Part shown: positions 37,118 to 45,782 of the stretch, one piece after another
How positions within the stretch are numbered: the first letter of the stretch is position 1
Layout of the letters: each line of letters starts with the position of its first letter
Assembly (NCBI GenBank): GCA_048268885.1
Contig: JBLWUP010000027.1
Location: forward strand, 1-64,000
Length of the DNA: 64,000 nucleotides
DNA from: Pelagibius sp048268885
GTDB lineage: Bacteria; Pseudomonadota; Alphaproteobacteria; Kiloniellales; Kiloniellaceae
Reading direction: 5' to 3'
The notes under the pieces: model-generated
Database searches by the model: none
What the model was told of the DNA's origin: nothing
What the model saw: only the letters and a program-made list of their open reading frames with translations
Made by a program: the position numbers and the translations under genes

Positions 37118-37278
37118 CGTTTCCTCCGGTCGCGTTCGGCTGATTGAAACTATCTCGGGTCAAGGAACCGCGCCCGCGGCCAGTGGCCTTGCGGGCGCCC
37201 TCTACATTTGAATAATTCTAACAAACGCGGATCATAAGTTTAATTTCGATTTACTGATAGTTGTGATAAGTTAATCTG
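37118..37278. promoter_or_regulatory. katG-oxyR divergent control region
   Basis: 161 bases carrying the katG-side motif TTGAATAATTCTA (37208-37220) and an AT-rich block with GATAGT and GATAAG half-sites near 37253-37270. These are reminiscent of OxyR boxes next to the oxyR start. The arrangement fits OxyR control of katG and of its own gene. Confidence 0.5.
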
Positions 37279-38265
37279 ATGATCAATCTGACGCTCAAGC
37301 AGCTCCGCTACTTCGAGGCGGTGGCCCGGCACGGCCACTTCGGCCATGCGGCGGCGGACTGCGCGATCTCCCAACCCGCCTTGTCGATGCAGATCAAGGA
37401 GTTGGAAGAAACCCTGGGCACGGAACTCTTCGAAAGAGGGGGACGGCAGGTCCGGCTGACCAGCTTCGGAGAGGGGCTTGTCCAGCGGGTCCGCGACATC
37501 CTGCGGTCGGTGGACGAGCTGGGCGACCTGGCGCGCGCCTCGCACGACCGTCTGGTGGGACGCTTGCGGATCGGCGTGATCCCGACGATCGCCCCCTACC
37601 TGCTGCCGGCCATCGTCGGCAACCTCAGCCGCCGGTATGACGGTCTCGACATCCAGGTGCGCGAGACGCTGACGTCGAAACTGATTCAAGAGCTGGCGGA
37701 AGGCCGCATCGATACGGCCATTGTCGCGCTGCCGGTCTCCGAACCTTCCTTGACCGAGGTGGCGCTCTTTACGGAGGACTTCGTCCTGGTCCGGCCGGCC
37801 GCGGACGCGGGAAAGCCCGTGCCCAACCGCGAAGCGCTGCGCGGCATGAGGCTGCTGCTCCTGGAAGAAGGGCACTGCTTTCGCGATCAGGCTCTATCGT
37901 TCTGCGACTTTCGAACCGCGCGGCCGCGCGAACTGCTGGAGGGCAGCTCCCTGTCCACCCTGGTCCAGATGGTCGGCGCCGGCATCGGCGTGACGCTGAT
38001 CCCCGAAATGGCCGTCGCGGTGGAAACACGCTCCGCGTCCGTCTCCATCGCCCGCTTCGCAACGCCTCAGCCGTCGCGGACCATCGGCATGATCTGGCGC
38101 AAGACCAGCCCTCTGGACGCGCAGTTGCAGCAAATCGCCGAGATCGTGCGTCAGTCCGCCGAGGCCTTGCGCCAGCCGCCGGCCCCGACATCACCGTCGC
38201 CGTCGCCGTCGCGCAAGTCTTCAAGCAAAGGCCGGAAACTGGCCGTTCAACAACCGAAAGGCTGA
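37279..38265 (+). CDS. oxyR: Hydrogen peroxide sensor OxyR
   Basis: LysR-type regulator of 328 residues. A helix-turn-helix occupies about 20-45 (AAADCAISQPALSMQIKELE). The effector domain has the redox pair Cys200 and Cys209 in EEGHCFRDQALSFC, nearly identical to E. coli OxyR, which forms the disulfide switch. A Ser/Pro/Lys-rich tail of about 30 residues is an addition to the family length. The neighbours katG and a peroxiredoxin match the role. Confidence 0.95.
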   Translation: MINLTLKQLRYFEAVARHGHFGHAAADCAISQPALSMQIKELEETLGTELFERGGRQVRLTSFGEGLVQRVRDILRSVDELGDLARASHDRLVGRLRIGVIPTIAPYLLPAIVGNLSRRYDGLDIQVRETLTSKLIQELAEGRIDTAIVALPVSEPSLTEVALFTEDFVLVRPAADAGKPVPNREALRGMRLLLLEEGHCFRDQALSFCDFRTARPRELLEGSSLSTLVQMVGAGIGVTLIPEMAVAVETRSASVSIARFATPQPSRTIGMIWRKTSPLDAQLQQIAEIVRQSAEALRQPPAPTSPSPSPSRKSSSKGRKLAVQQPKG

Positions 38266-38292
38266 GGGGCCGTCGAGGGGTGACCTTTCAGC

Positions 38293-39081
38293 CTATTGCG
38301 CCATCCAGCCGCCGTCGATGGACAGCGGCGCGCCGGTGATCTGGTCGGCGGATGACGAACAGAGGAAGACTGCCAGGCCGCCGATCTGCTCGGGCGTCGA
38401 GAAGTCCTTCGACGGGGTCTTCTCCGCCACCAGGGCCAGCTTCTCCTCGTCGTAGCTCCTGCCCGAGGCCGCCGCGCGGTCCTCGATCTGCTTTTTCACC
38501 AGCGGGGTCAGCACCCAGCCGGGGCAGATGGCGTTGCAGGTGATGCCGCTGCCGCCGGTCTCCAGCGCCGTCACCTTGGTCAGGCCGACGATGCCGTGCT
38601 TGGCGGCCACGTAGGCCGACTTGTTGGCCGAGGCCGAGAGGCCGTGCGCCGAGGCGATGTTGATGACCCGGCCCCAGCCCCTGCTCCGCATGGCCGGCAG
38701 CGCCGCCTTGGTGGTGTGAAAGGCGGAGGACAGGTTAATGGCGATGACCGCGTCCCAGCGCTCCTCGGGAAACTCCTCGATCGGCGCCACATGCTGGATG
38801 CCGGCGTTGTTCACCAGGATGTCGACGGCGCCGAACTGGCCTTCGGCGTCCTTCACCAGGCGGGCGATCTCCGCCGGCTTGGTCATGTCGGCGCCGTCAT
38901 AGGTGACGGTGACGCCGTTCTTGTCGGCGATCTCCTGGCGCAGGGCCTCGATGGCCGCGGCCTCGCCGAAGCCGTTCAGGACGATGTTCGCGCCCTCGGC
39001 GGCCAGCGCCTCGGCGATGCCCTGGCCGATGCCGCTGGTCGAGCCGGTGACCAGGGCCGTCTTTCCTTTCAACATGTTCAC
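38293..39081 (-). CDS. hbdH: 3-hydroxybutyrate dehydrogenase
   Basis: SDR enzyme converting 3-hydroxybutyrate to acetoacetate, used in PHB turnover. The 262-residue protein has TGSTSGIGQGIAEAL (NAD site) and LVNNAGIQHVAPIEEFP, the catalytic SASANKSAYVAAKHG (Tyr-x3-Lys) and CPGWVLTPLV. The last two, with the Gln-His after NNAG, are typical of 3-hydroxybutyrate dehydrogenases and set it apart from generic SDRs. It is followed by an AEC transporter gene on the same strand. Confidence 0.92.
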   Translation of the reverse strand: MNMLKGKTALVTGSTSGIGQGIAEALAAEGANIVLNGFGEAAAIEALRQEIADKNGVTVTYDGADMTKPAEIARLVKDAEGQFGAVDILVNNAGIQHVAPIEEFPEERWDAVIAINLSSAFHTTKAALPAMRSRGWGRVINIASAHGLSASANKSAYVAAKHGIVGLTKVTALETGGSGITCNAICPGWVLTPLVKKQIEDRAAASGRSYDEEKLALVAEKTPSKDFSTPEQIGGLAVFLCSSSADQITGAPLSIDGGWMAQ

Positions 39082-39118
39082 GTTCCTTCGAATTTCTCGC
39101 CTCTTTACAGAAGAGGCA

Positions 39119-40054
39119 CTACAGCGTTGGTTTCAAGACCGCAAGCAGCAGCGACAGGGTCACGACCGACAGCGCCGTCGAGATCAGCACCGCCGAGGCG
39201 GCGCGGCCGAGATAGATGTCGTACTGCCGGGCCATGATGAAGACATTGGCGCCGGAGGGCACGGCCGCGGTGATGATGGCGACGATGGCGGCCAGCGGCG
39301 GCAGGTGGAAGACGTAAAAGGCCAGGACCGCCATGATCGCCGGGTGAACCAGCAGCTTCATGGCGACGATGGCCAGGGTTTCCTTCATATCGCCGCGGAT
39401 CTCGAAGGAGGTCAGCGAGGCCCCGAGGGCGAAGAGGGCGCAGGGCGCCGCGGCGCCGCCGAGCAGCGCCAGGAAACGCTCCGCCGCCCCCGGCAGGAGC
39501 TGGCCGGTCGCCCCGTAGGCGATGCCGGCGACCAGCGCCAGGATGATCGGGTTGAGGGCGATGGCCCGCAGGCTCTGGCCGAGGAGCCGGCGCCAGCCGC
39601 GCCCGGCGCCCCGCCGCAGCTCGATCAGCACCGTGATCACCGGCAGGATGGTCACGGCATGGAAGGTGATGATCAGCATGAGCTGCAGGCCGGCGTCGTC
39701 CCCCAGCACGGTGAAGATCAGCGGGATGCCCAGCAGCACGGTGTTGGAGAAGATCGACCCCATGCCGAAAAGCACCTGCTCGACCGCAGTGGTGCGGAAG
39801 ACCAGGCGGGCCACCACGAGGGCCAGCAGGAAGGTGATCAGCACGCCGCTGAAGTAGGCCCCGACGATGGAGAACTCGACCGGCCCGATGCCCCGCGCCA
39901 TGGCCCGGAACAGCAGCGCCGGGATGGCGAAGTAGAAGACGAAGGTGTTGAGGCCCTTGATGGCCTCCTCGCTCATCCAGCGCTTGCGGCCCACCACGTA
40001 GCCGCAGAGCACCAGGCCGAAGATCGGCAGCACGGTCTCGAGAATGGAAAGCAT
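39119..40054 (-). CDS. AEC family (auxin efflux carrier) transporter
   Basis: A 311-residue carrier with ten predicted TM helices in two inverted halves: VLPIFGLVLCGYVVGRKRWMS at the N-terminus, FYFAIPALLFRAMA, FGMGSIFSNTVLLGIPLI and GANVFIMARQYD near the C-terminus. Bacterial members often export or import small organic acids (malate, malonate). It lies upstream of the hydroxybutyrate dehydrogenase gene on the same strand; a joint organic-acid role is inferred. Confidence 0.85.
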   Translation of the reverse strand: MLSILETVLPIFGLVLCGYVVGRKRWMSEEAIKGLNTFVFYFAIPALLFRAMARGIGPVEFSIVGAYFSGVLITFLLALVVARLVFRTTAVEQVLFGMGSIFSNTVLLGIPLIFTVLGDDAGLQLMLIITFHAVTILPVITVLIELRRGAGRGWRRLLGQSLRAIALNPIILALVAGIAYGATGQLLPGAAERFLALLGGAAAPCALFALGASLTSFEIRGDMKETLAIVAMKLLVHPAIMAVLAFYVFHLPPLAAIVAIITAAVPSGANVFIMARQYDIYLGRAASAVLISTALSVVTLSLLLAVLKPTL

Positions 40055-40140
40055 GGCGGCGGGGCGTTACCTATATGGGTCGGAAGGCCCCCCATGGAAT
40101 GCGGTTGGAGCCCCTCGAAGGATAGGTCAAAATAGCAGCC

Positions 40141-40356
40141 ATGGATCCAAAACTCACGGCCTGGCTCATTCTCGGCTTCGGTTACCTGCTGCCGCTGGCC
40201 CACGTGCTGCTGTCGCCGCGCGGCGGCGGCTGGACCCCGCCGCCGGGCAGCAGCTGCCCGTTGGGGCCCCGGCTCGGCTGGGTCGTCCTGGTGCTGCTGC
40301 TCGGCCCGATCGGCTGGCTCATGTTCTGGCGCAGCCGCAAGCGGAGCAAGGCGTAG
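40141..40356 (+). CDS. Small two-TM membrane protein
   Basis: A 71-residue product (MDPKLTAWLILGFGYLLPLA). Two TM helices (about 6-23 and 47-63) flank a Gly/Pro loop, and a basic end follows (WRSRKRSKA). The second segment (LGPIGWLMFW) resembles small PLDc_N-type integral proteins. I do not know the function. A 195-base gap without visible features separates it from the next gene. Confidence 0.6.
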   Translation: MDPKLTAWLILGFGYLLPLAHVLLSPRGGGWTPPPGSSCPLGPRLGWVVLVLLLGPIGWLMFWRSRKRSKA

Positions 40357-40551
40357 GCGCGGCCCGCAGAATCACTCGCTTCGGCGAAGTGTAGCGCCCG
40401 CGGTCGCCAGCAATTCCGTAGGGCGCTTGCTGCCATTATCGCAGTGCGGCTGAAACGTTGTCGACGGACGACTAACACTTCCCCGCCTCCACAAAGATCG
40501 ACTACCCTATCTCGACCCGCTCCTACCGGGCCGTCGAGGAGTACACCCCGC

Positions 40552-41901
40552 ATGGCTGCCAGCAGCCAGACACAAGCCAAGATGCGCCGATTCTTTCGGA
40601 CACTTTGGACCCAGATCGCCTATGTGGCGCCGGCAATCCTGATCGTCGTCGCGGGGTTCGTCTTCGCCTATCAGTTCGTCCGTCCAGCACCGCCGGACCG
40701 GGTCGTCATGGCGACCGGACAAAGGGGCGGCGCCTATTTCGCCTATGGCCAAACCTATGCGGAGCACTTCCGCAATGAAGGCTTTGAGCTCGTGCTGAGA
40801 CAGACGGCCGGGTCGGTCGACAACCTCCGCCTGCTCACCGACGAGGCGGCCGAGGTGCCTATCGCCTTCATGCAAGGCGGCATCGGGACGCCCGCGAATT
40901 ACCCGGCACTGGAGTCGCTCGGCAGCCTCTATTTCGAGCCGATCTGGGTCTTCATGCGCGGCGCCACCGCACCCGGCCGGCTGACCGGGCTCGCGGGCAA
41001 ACGCATCGCGGTCGGTTCGGCCGGCAGCGGCACCCGCGCGGTGGCCCTGCCGCTGCTCAAGGACAACGGCGTCACGGACGAGACGTCCGAATTGGTCGAG
41101 ATCGACGGCAACGAGGCAATCGACGCTCTCAGGGGCGGTGCGGTGGACGCTGCCATCTTCGTCGGTGCCGCGACCTCGCAGACGATCGGAGCGCTGCTCT
41201 CCATGCCGGACGTTGCGCCGATGAGCTTCGAGCGTGCCGATGCCTACGTACGGCGCCACGCATACCTCTCCAAAGTCGTGCTGCCGATGGGAACCTTGGA
41301 CTTGGCGAAGAACCTGCCGGGGCGGGATCTCGTTCTTCTCGCGCCGACAGCGACGATCGTCGTCACGCCCGAGATGCATCCGGCGCTCATCGACCTGATG
41401 CTGCTGACTATGCGGGATACGCACCGGCAAGGCGGCTATCTGGCACCGCCCGGCGCTTTCCCGACCGGGAACAACGTCACCTATCCGCTGGCGCCCGCGG
41501 CCCGGCGTTTCTACGAGCGTGGGCCGCCGTTCCTGCAGCGTTACTTGCCTTTCTCGGCGGCCAACCTGATCGACCGGCTGTGGGTCATGATCCTGCCGCT
41601 GCTGACGTTGCTCTACCCGCTGTTCAAGATCCTGCCACCAGTCTACAGCTGGCGCATGCGCGCGCGGGTGAACCGCTGGTACAAGGAGCTGGAGGCGCTG
41701 GACGACCACCTGAACGACCAGTCGATTTCGCGCGCCGAGGCGACGGAGCGGCTCGATGACATCGAGCGTTCGGTCGAGAAAGTGCACGTCCCGGCCGGCT
41801 TTGCCGACCGCGCCTATACGCTGCGCATGCATATCGACTACTTGCGCCGCAAGGTCGACGGCAGAGCCGCGGACGAGACACCGCCGCGGCAGGTAGACTA
41901 G
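40552..41901 (+). CDS. Membrane-anchored TAXI-domain protein
   Basis: A 449-residue protein. N-terminal TM at about 25-42 (YVAPAILIVVAGFVFAYQF), then a periplasmic TAXI/NMT1-like binding domain (MATGQRGGAYFAYGQTYAEH near residue 53, GKRIAVGSAGSGTRAVALPL, FVGAATSQTIGALLSMPD). A second TM comes near 345 (LWVMILPLLTLLYPLFKIL), then a charged cytoplasmic coil. Standard TAXI proteins are free periplasmic subunits of TRAP transporters; this one has two anchors. It is next to a dctPQM TRAP set, not the fused permease TAXI proteins use. The start has GAGGAG upstream. Confidence 0.82.
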   Translation: MAASSQTQAKMRRFFRTLWTQIAYVAPAILIVVAGFVFAYQFVRPAPPDRVVMATGQRGGAYFAYGQTYAEHFRNEGFELVLRQTAGSVDNLRLLTDEAAEVPIAFMQGGIGTPANYPALESLGSLYFEPIWVFMRGATAPGRLTGLAGKRIAVGSAGSGTRAVALPLLKDNGVTDETSELVEIDGNEAIDALRGGAVDAAIFVGAATSQTIGALLSMPDVAPMSFERADAYVRRHAYLSKVVLPMGTLDLAKNLPGRDLVLLAPTATIVVTPEMHPALIDLMLLTMRDTHRQGGYLAPPGAFPTGNNVTYPLAPAARRFYERGPPFLQRYLPFSAANLIDRLWVMILPLLTLLYPLFKILPPVYSWRMRARVNRWYKELEALDDHLNDQSISRAEATERLDDIERSVEKVHVPAGFADRAYTLRMHIDYLRRKVDGRAADETPPRQVD

Positions 41902-42099
41902 GCGCAGTTGCCATTCCACGCTGATCACAGCGGCAAGGAGACTCGCCCATCGGCAGATGCCAAAGCTGGTGGGAGCGGAACACCACCATCGGTTCATCAG
42001 CCGATGCGAATGTTGGACGCCAGTCACCTTGACGCGACTTGATGCCTGGACAGGGGCTCTGAAGAGCCTCTATGGAGTCACCAATCCTGCAGAACTGCC

Positions 42100-43473
42100 C
42101 TACCTGACGATCACCTCCGGTCCCATCAGGGCTGTGGGCAGCACCGTCGAGATCCAGGGCACGTAGGTCACGATGATGAGGAAGATGAAGAGGATGCCGA
42201 GCCAGGGCAGCGCCGCCTTGACGACGTCCAGCACCGGCATCTGAGCCACGCCCGAGGTGACGAAGAGGTTGAGGCCCACCGGCGGGGTGATCATGCCGAT
42301 CTCCATGTTCACCACCATGATGATGCCCAGGTGGATCGGGTCGATGCCCAACTCGATAGCGATGGGAAAGACCAGCGGCGCCACGATGACGATGAGGCCC
42401 GAGGGCTCCATGAACTGGCCGCCGATCAGCAGGATCACGTTGACGATCACCAGGAACATGATCGGCCCGAAGCCCGCCTCCAGCATGGCCCCGGCGATGG
42501 CCTGGGGAATCTGCTCGTCGGTCAGCACGTGCTTCAGGATCAGCGCGTTGGCGATGATGAAGAGCAGCATGATGGTGGTCTTGCCGGCCTCGAAGAGGGC
42601 GTGCTTGGTGTCCGGGTGGAAGAACACCGTGACCAGGGCCTGCGGCCGCTTGAACAGCGAGTGGCGCTGGTCGCCCTCACCCTTCAGCGGCCCCATGTCC
42701 TTGTAGACGAAGTTCGCGATGAAGAAGGCGTAGACGGCGGCCACCGCGGCGGCCTCGGTCGGCGTGAAGATGCCGCCGTAGATGCCGCCCAGGATGATGA
42801 CGATGAGGAACAGGCCCCAGGCCGAATCCTTGGCGGCCAGGAAGATCTCGCGCCAGCCGGCCCAGTCCTCCGAGGGCAGGTTGCGCAGCTTCGCCGCGAC
42901 GTAGATGCCGACCATCAGCATGAAACCGGCCAGCAGTCCGGGAATGACGCCGGCCAGGAACATGCGGCCGACCGAAACGTCGACGGCGGAAGCATAGACC
43001 ACCATGACGATGGAGGGCGGAATCAGGATGCCCAGCGTACCGGCATTGCAGATCACGCCGGCGGCGAAGTCCTTGGTGTAGCCGACCTGGCGCATGCCGG
43101 CGATGACGATGGTGCCGATGGCGACCACGGTCGCCGGCGAGGAACCGGAGAGCGCGGCGAACATCATGCAGGCGAAGACGCCGGCGATGGCGAGGCCGCC
43201 CTGGAAGTGACCGACGCAGGCAATGGAAAAGCGGATGATGCGCCGCGCCACGCCGCCGGTCGACATGAAGACCGACGCCAGGATGAAGAAGGGAATGGCC
43301 AGCAGGGTGAAGTGGCCGGCGAAGGCGTTGAACAGGGTCTGCGCGATCGAGCCCAGCGAGGAGTCGGAATAGAGCAGCAGGAAGATGACGGAGCTGAGGC
43401 CCAGCGAGATGGCGATGGGAACACCGATCAGCAGCAGGCCGATCACCATGGCGAAGAGGATGACGACGTCCAT
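42100..43473 (-). CDS. dctM: TRAP transporter large permease (DctM)
   Basis: A 457-residue permease with about 12-13 TM helices, the sodium-coupled translocation subunit of a TRAP transporter. Typical segments are LLIGVPIAISLGLSS, SGSSPATVVAIGTIVIAGM, CNAGTLGILIPPSIVMVVYA and GLIVIVAPLVFPIAIELGID followed by PPVGLNLFVTSG. It follows dctQ by three bases. The operon is dctP, dctQ, dctM. Confidence 0.95.
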   Translation of the reverse strand: MDVVILFAMVIGLLLIGVPIAISLGLSSVIFLLLYSDSSLGSIAQTLFNAFAGHFTLLAIPFFILASVFMSTGGVARRIIRFSIACVGHFQGGLAIAGVFACMMFAALSGSSPATVVAIGTIVIAGMRQVGYTKDFAAGVICNAGTLGILIPPSIVMVVYASAVDVSVGRMFLAGVIPGLLAGFMLMVGIYVAAKLRNLPSEDWAGWREIFLAAKDSAWGLFLIVIILGGIYGGIFTPTEAAAVAAVYAFFIANFVYKDMGPLKGEGDQRHSLFKRPQALVTVFFHPDTKHALFEAGKTTIMLLFIIANALILKHVLTDEQIPQAIAGAMLEAGFGPIMFLVIVNVILLIGGQFMEPSGLIVIVAPLVFPIAIELGIDPIHLGIIMVVNMEIGMITPPVGLNLFVTSGVAQMPVLDVVKAALPWLGILFIFLIIVTYVPWISTVLPTALMGPEVIVR

Positions 43474-43476
43474 GGC

Positions 43477-44175
43477 TCAGTCCTCCTTCTTCTTCAGATC
43501 GGGCTTCGTCAGGTCGGGCTTCGTCAGGTCGGCGGCCAGCGTGCCGCCGGCGCCTTCGATCAGGTCCTCGGCCTCGTGGCTTGCGATGATGACGTCGATC
43601 TCGCCGGTGAAAATGCGCCAGGCGAGCTGCAGGAAGCGGAAAGTCAGGAGGAACAGCCCGATGGGCAGCGCCGCATAGGGAATGAAGCGCGGCAGCTTCT
43701 CGTAGGCCTCGCCCGCGTTCATCGGCCCTTCGATGAAGCGCAGGAAGTCCAGCATGGGGATGTCGTTGACCTCGTACCAGGCCTGGTCCTTCAGCGTGCC
43801 GTCCAGCATCGGCAGCGCGGCGAAGGGCGCCCAGTAGTTCCACGATCCGATCAGCAGCAGGGCGCAGAAGGCCAGAGAAGCGGCCACGGCCAGGACGGCC
43901 AGGACGCGCCGCGTGCCGGGCCCGACCATGTGCAGCACCACGTCGACGCCCAGGTGGGCGCGGGTCTTCACGCAGTAGGAGGCGCCGATCAGGATCAGCC
44001 AGGCGAAAAGGAAGACCGTGGTCTCCAGCGCCCAGAGGATGTTGCTGTTGAAAACGTAGCGCGCAATGACGTTGGCGAAGGTGACGATCGTCATCAGGCC
44101 GAGGAGCACGGCGATCAGCGTCTCCTCGATGTCATTGACCACGCGCCCGAGCCGGGTCTTCGGCACGTCGTGCAT
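43477..44175 (-). CDS. dctQ: TRAP transporter small permease (DctQ)
   Basis: A 232-residue four-TM subunit (NDIEETLIAVLLGLMTIVTF, then TTVFLFAWLILIGASYCVKTRAHLG split by loops, and the last FLLTFRFLQLAWRIF). At 232 residues it is longer than the 160-180 usual for DctQ, with an extra periplasmic segment around 125-165. The C-terminus has a tandem repeat LTKPDLTKPDLKK from a 15-base DNA repeat. It lies between dctP and dctM. Confidence 0.9.
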   Translation of the reverse strand: MHDVPKTRLGRVVNDIEETLIAVLLGLMTIVTFANVIARYVFNSNILWALETTVFLFAWLILIGASYCVKTRAHLGVDVVLHMVGPGTRRVLAVLAVAASLAFCALLLIGSWNYWAPFAALPMLDGTLKDQAWYEVNDIPMLDFLRFIEGPMNAGEAYEKLPRFIPYAALPIGLFLLTFRFLQLAWRIFTGEIDVIIASHEAEDLIEGAGGTLAADLTKPDLTKPDLKKKED

Positions 44176-44234
44176 GGCATCCCCCCTTTTTTCGTTGCCC
44201 TCTTGTTAAGGGCGAAGCCCCCTTATCGCGGCGG

Positions 44235-44264
44235 CGGTGCGGTCCAGCATAGCGGACCGCACCG
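44235..44264 (-). other. Intergenic mRNA hairpin between dctP and dctQ
   Basis: An 11-bp perfect stem CGGTGCGGTCC / GGACCGCACCG with an 8-base loop, without a T tail. A hairpin here in TRAP operons can protect the upstream dctP message so the binding protein is made in excess. That role is inferred. Confidence 0.65.
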
Positions 44265-44286
44265 CACCGTCACGAGGGTCTTTCGT

Positions 44287-45297
44287 TTAGTTGGTCGCGT
44301 TGGTGGCCTGGGCGGCGGCGATCAGGTCGCTGCCGATGTCGCCTTCGAACTTGGCCCAGACCGGCTTCATGGCCTCGACCCATTTGGCCCGCTGCTCGGC
44401 GGTCAGGGTGCGGACCGTGCCGCCGGCGGCGATGACGGCCTGCTTGGCCTCCTCGTTCACCGCGGTGGACTCGGCGTTGCGCGCCTCGGTCACCTCGTCG
44501 AGGATGGTCTTCAGCTGGCTGCGCACGTCGTCGGGCAGACCGTCCCACCACTCGGTGGAAGCCACGACCAGGTAGTCGATGACGCCGTGGTTGGACTCGG
44601 TGATGCCGTCCTGCACCTCGAAGAACTTCTGGCCGTAGACGTTGGACCAGGTGTTCTCCTGGCCATCGACCACGCCCGTCTGCAGGGCGCCGTAGACTTC
44701 GGAGAAAGCCATCTTCTGCGGATTGGCGTCGAGCGCCTCCATCTGGGCGACCAGAACGTCGGAGGGCTGCACGCGGAACTTCAGGCCCGCGGCGTCGGAC
44801 GGCTCGATCAAAGGCTTGTTGGCCGAGATCTGCTTCATGCCGTTGTGCCAGAAGGCCAGGCCCTGCAGGCCGCGGCGTCGCATGGAGCCCTTCAGCTTCT
44901 CGCCGTCCGCCGAGGTCTGGAAGCGGTCGACCGCGTTGATGTCGTCAAACAGGAACGGCAGGTCGAAGAGGCGGAACTTCTTGGTGAACTTCTCGAACTT
45001 CGACAGCGAGGGGGCGGCCAGCTGCACGTCGCCGGCCAGCATGGCCTCCAGCACCTGGTCGTCGTTGTAGAGCTGGGAGTTCGGGAACACCTCCATGCAG
45101 GCCTTGCCGTTCATCTCGTCGTTGACGCGCTGCTGCAGCAGCGAGGCGGCAATGCCCTTGGGGTGCTTGTCGGTGTTGGTGACGTGGCTGAACTTGATGA
45201 CGATCTCGCCGTCCTCGCAGGACGCGAAGGCCGAGGTCGCGGACATAGTGGTGGCAAGCGCCACGGCGGCCGCCGTGGCAATCAGATGCTTCTTCAC
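44287..45297 (-). CDS. dctP: TRAP transporter solute-binding protein (DctP)
   Basis: A 336-residue periplasmic binding protein. It starts from GTG preceded by GGGAGGA. The signal peptide runs to about residue 25 (HLIATAAAVALATTMSATSA). The mature domain includes EIVIKFSHVTNTDKHPKG, LKFRVQPSDVLVAQMEALDA with the substrate-carboxylate arginine, and MAFSEVYGALQTGVVDGQEN, the DctP-family signature. Four-carbon dicarboxylates are the usual ligand class. An upstream frame from 45366 begins about at the predicted transcript start and is rejected. Confidence 0.94.
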   Translation of the reverse strand: MKKHLIATAAAVALATTMSATSAFASCEDGEIVIKFSHVTNTDKHPKGIAASLLQQRVNDEMNGKACMEVFPNSQLYNDDQVLEAMLAGDVQLAAPSLSKFEKFTKKFRLFDLPFLFDDINAVDRFQTSADGEKLKGSMRRRGLQGLAFWHNGMKQISANKPLIEPSDAAGLKFRVQPSDVLVAQMEALDANPQKMAFSEVYGALQTGVVDGQENTWSNVYGQKFFEVQDGITESNHGVIDYLVVASTEWWDGLPDDVRSQLKTILDEVTEARNAESTAVNEEAKQAVIAAGGTVRTLTAEQRAKWVEAMKPVWAKFEGDIGSDLIAAAQATNATN

Positions 45298-45372
45298 GGT
45301 ATTCCTCCCGTTATTCTTTCGTCCGCGGCGCGGGAACCTCCCGTCCCCACGCCGGTACGCTGACATTTCATG

Positions 45373-45388
45373 AGCAACGGGCGTGCCA
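45373..45388 (-). promoter_or_regulatory. Sigma-54 (-24/-12) promoter of dctP
   Basis: Read on the reverse strand, it is TGGCACGCCCGTTGCT, a perfect match to the sigma-54 consensus TGGCACG-N4-TTGCW. It is about 76 bases before the dctP start codon. The product of dctD (50266-51627) is a sigma-54 activator. Confidence 0.88.
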
Positions 45389-45421
45389 GATTGCCGGCAC
45401 GCCGCCGGAATCAGCCTAAGT

Positions 45422-45443
45422 AATTGTTCGAATTAGAACGATT
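45422..45443. promoter_or_regulatory. Candidate DctD upstream activator site
   Basis: AATTGTTC, six bases, then GAACGATT: eight-base inverted arms with one mismatch. It lies 35-70 bases upstream of the sigma-54 promoter, the place expected for an enhancer site. Assignment to DctD is an inference. Confidence 0.45.
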
Positions 45444-45763
45444 GGTGGGGAGGTCAAGCAGCGGTACGGCGGCGCATGTGTGGCTGGTCACCCATGAGGC
45501 GGCACAGACGTGTAAGAATCCACACATCCAGGCCGGACGCCGCGCCTGCTTCGCCCTTGGCGGAACCCGGCCGCCCCTGCGGCTCTCACACCGGTCGTCC
45601 CGGCGGCTCTCACAATTGCCACACAAGCTCAAAGCCGCAGAAGCCTTACAAACTTGCGGCGCTGACCAGATCGGTCCTCAGCGACCAATTGACTAAGCCT
45701 TGGAGAAAATATTATCGTCGATTCAATTATGACGATTTATTTAGATTAAATCGCAAAATAGCA

Positions 45764-45771
45764 GGGGGGGG
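45764..45771 (+). repeat. G8 homopolymer tract
   Basis: Eight consecutive G, 11 bases before the start of the outer-membrane gene at 45783, in the ribosome-binding region. Such tracts are prone to slippage. Confidence 0.85.
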
Positions 45772-45782
45772 CGCGGCTCATT

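Larger units (their letters stand above)
45298..45782. other. Control region upstream of dctP and of an outer-membrane gene
   Basis: A 485-base gap. It holds a sigma-54 promoter, a possible activator site, an inverted repeat (45476-45483 with 45520-45527), a 12-base direct repeat GCGGCTCTCACA (45579-45590 and 45603-45614), an AT-rich stretch (45695-45760) and a G8 tract. No protein gene is supported. Confidence 0.6.

Noticed and set aside
45411..45632. Small leftward open frame upstream of dctP
   Set aside because: It overlaps the control elements, has no ribosome site and its composition is Arg/Cys-rich.
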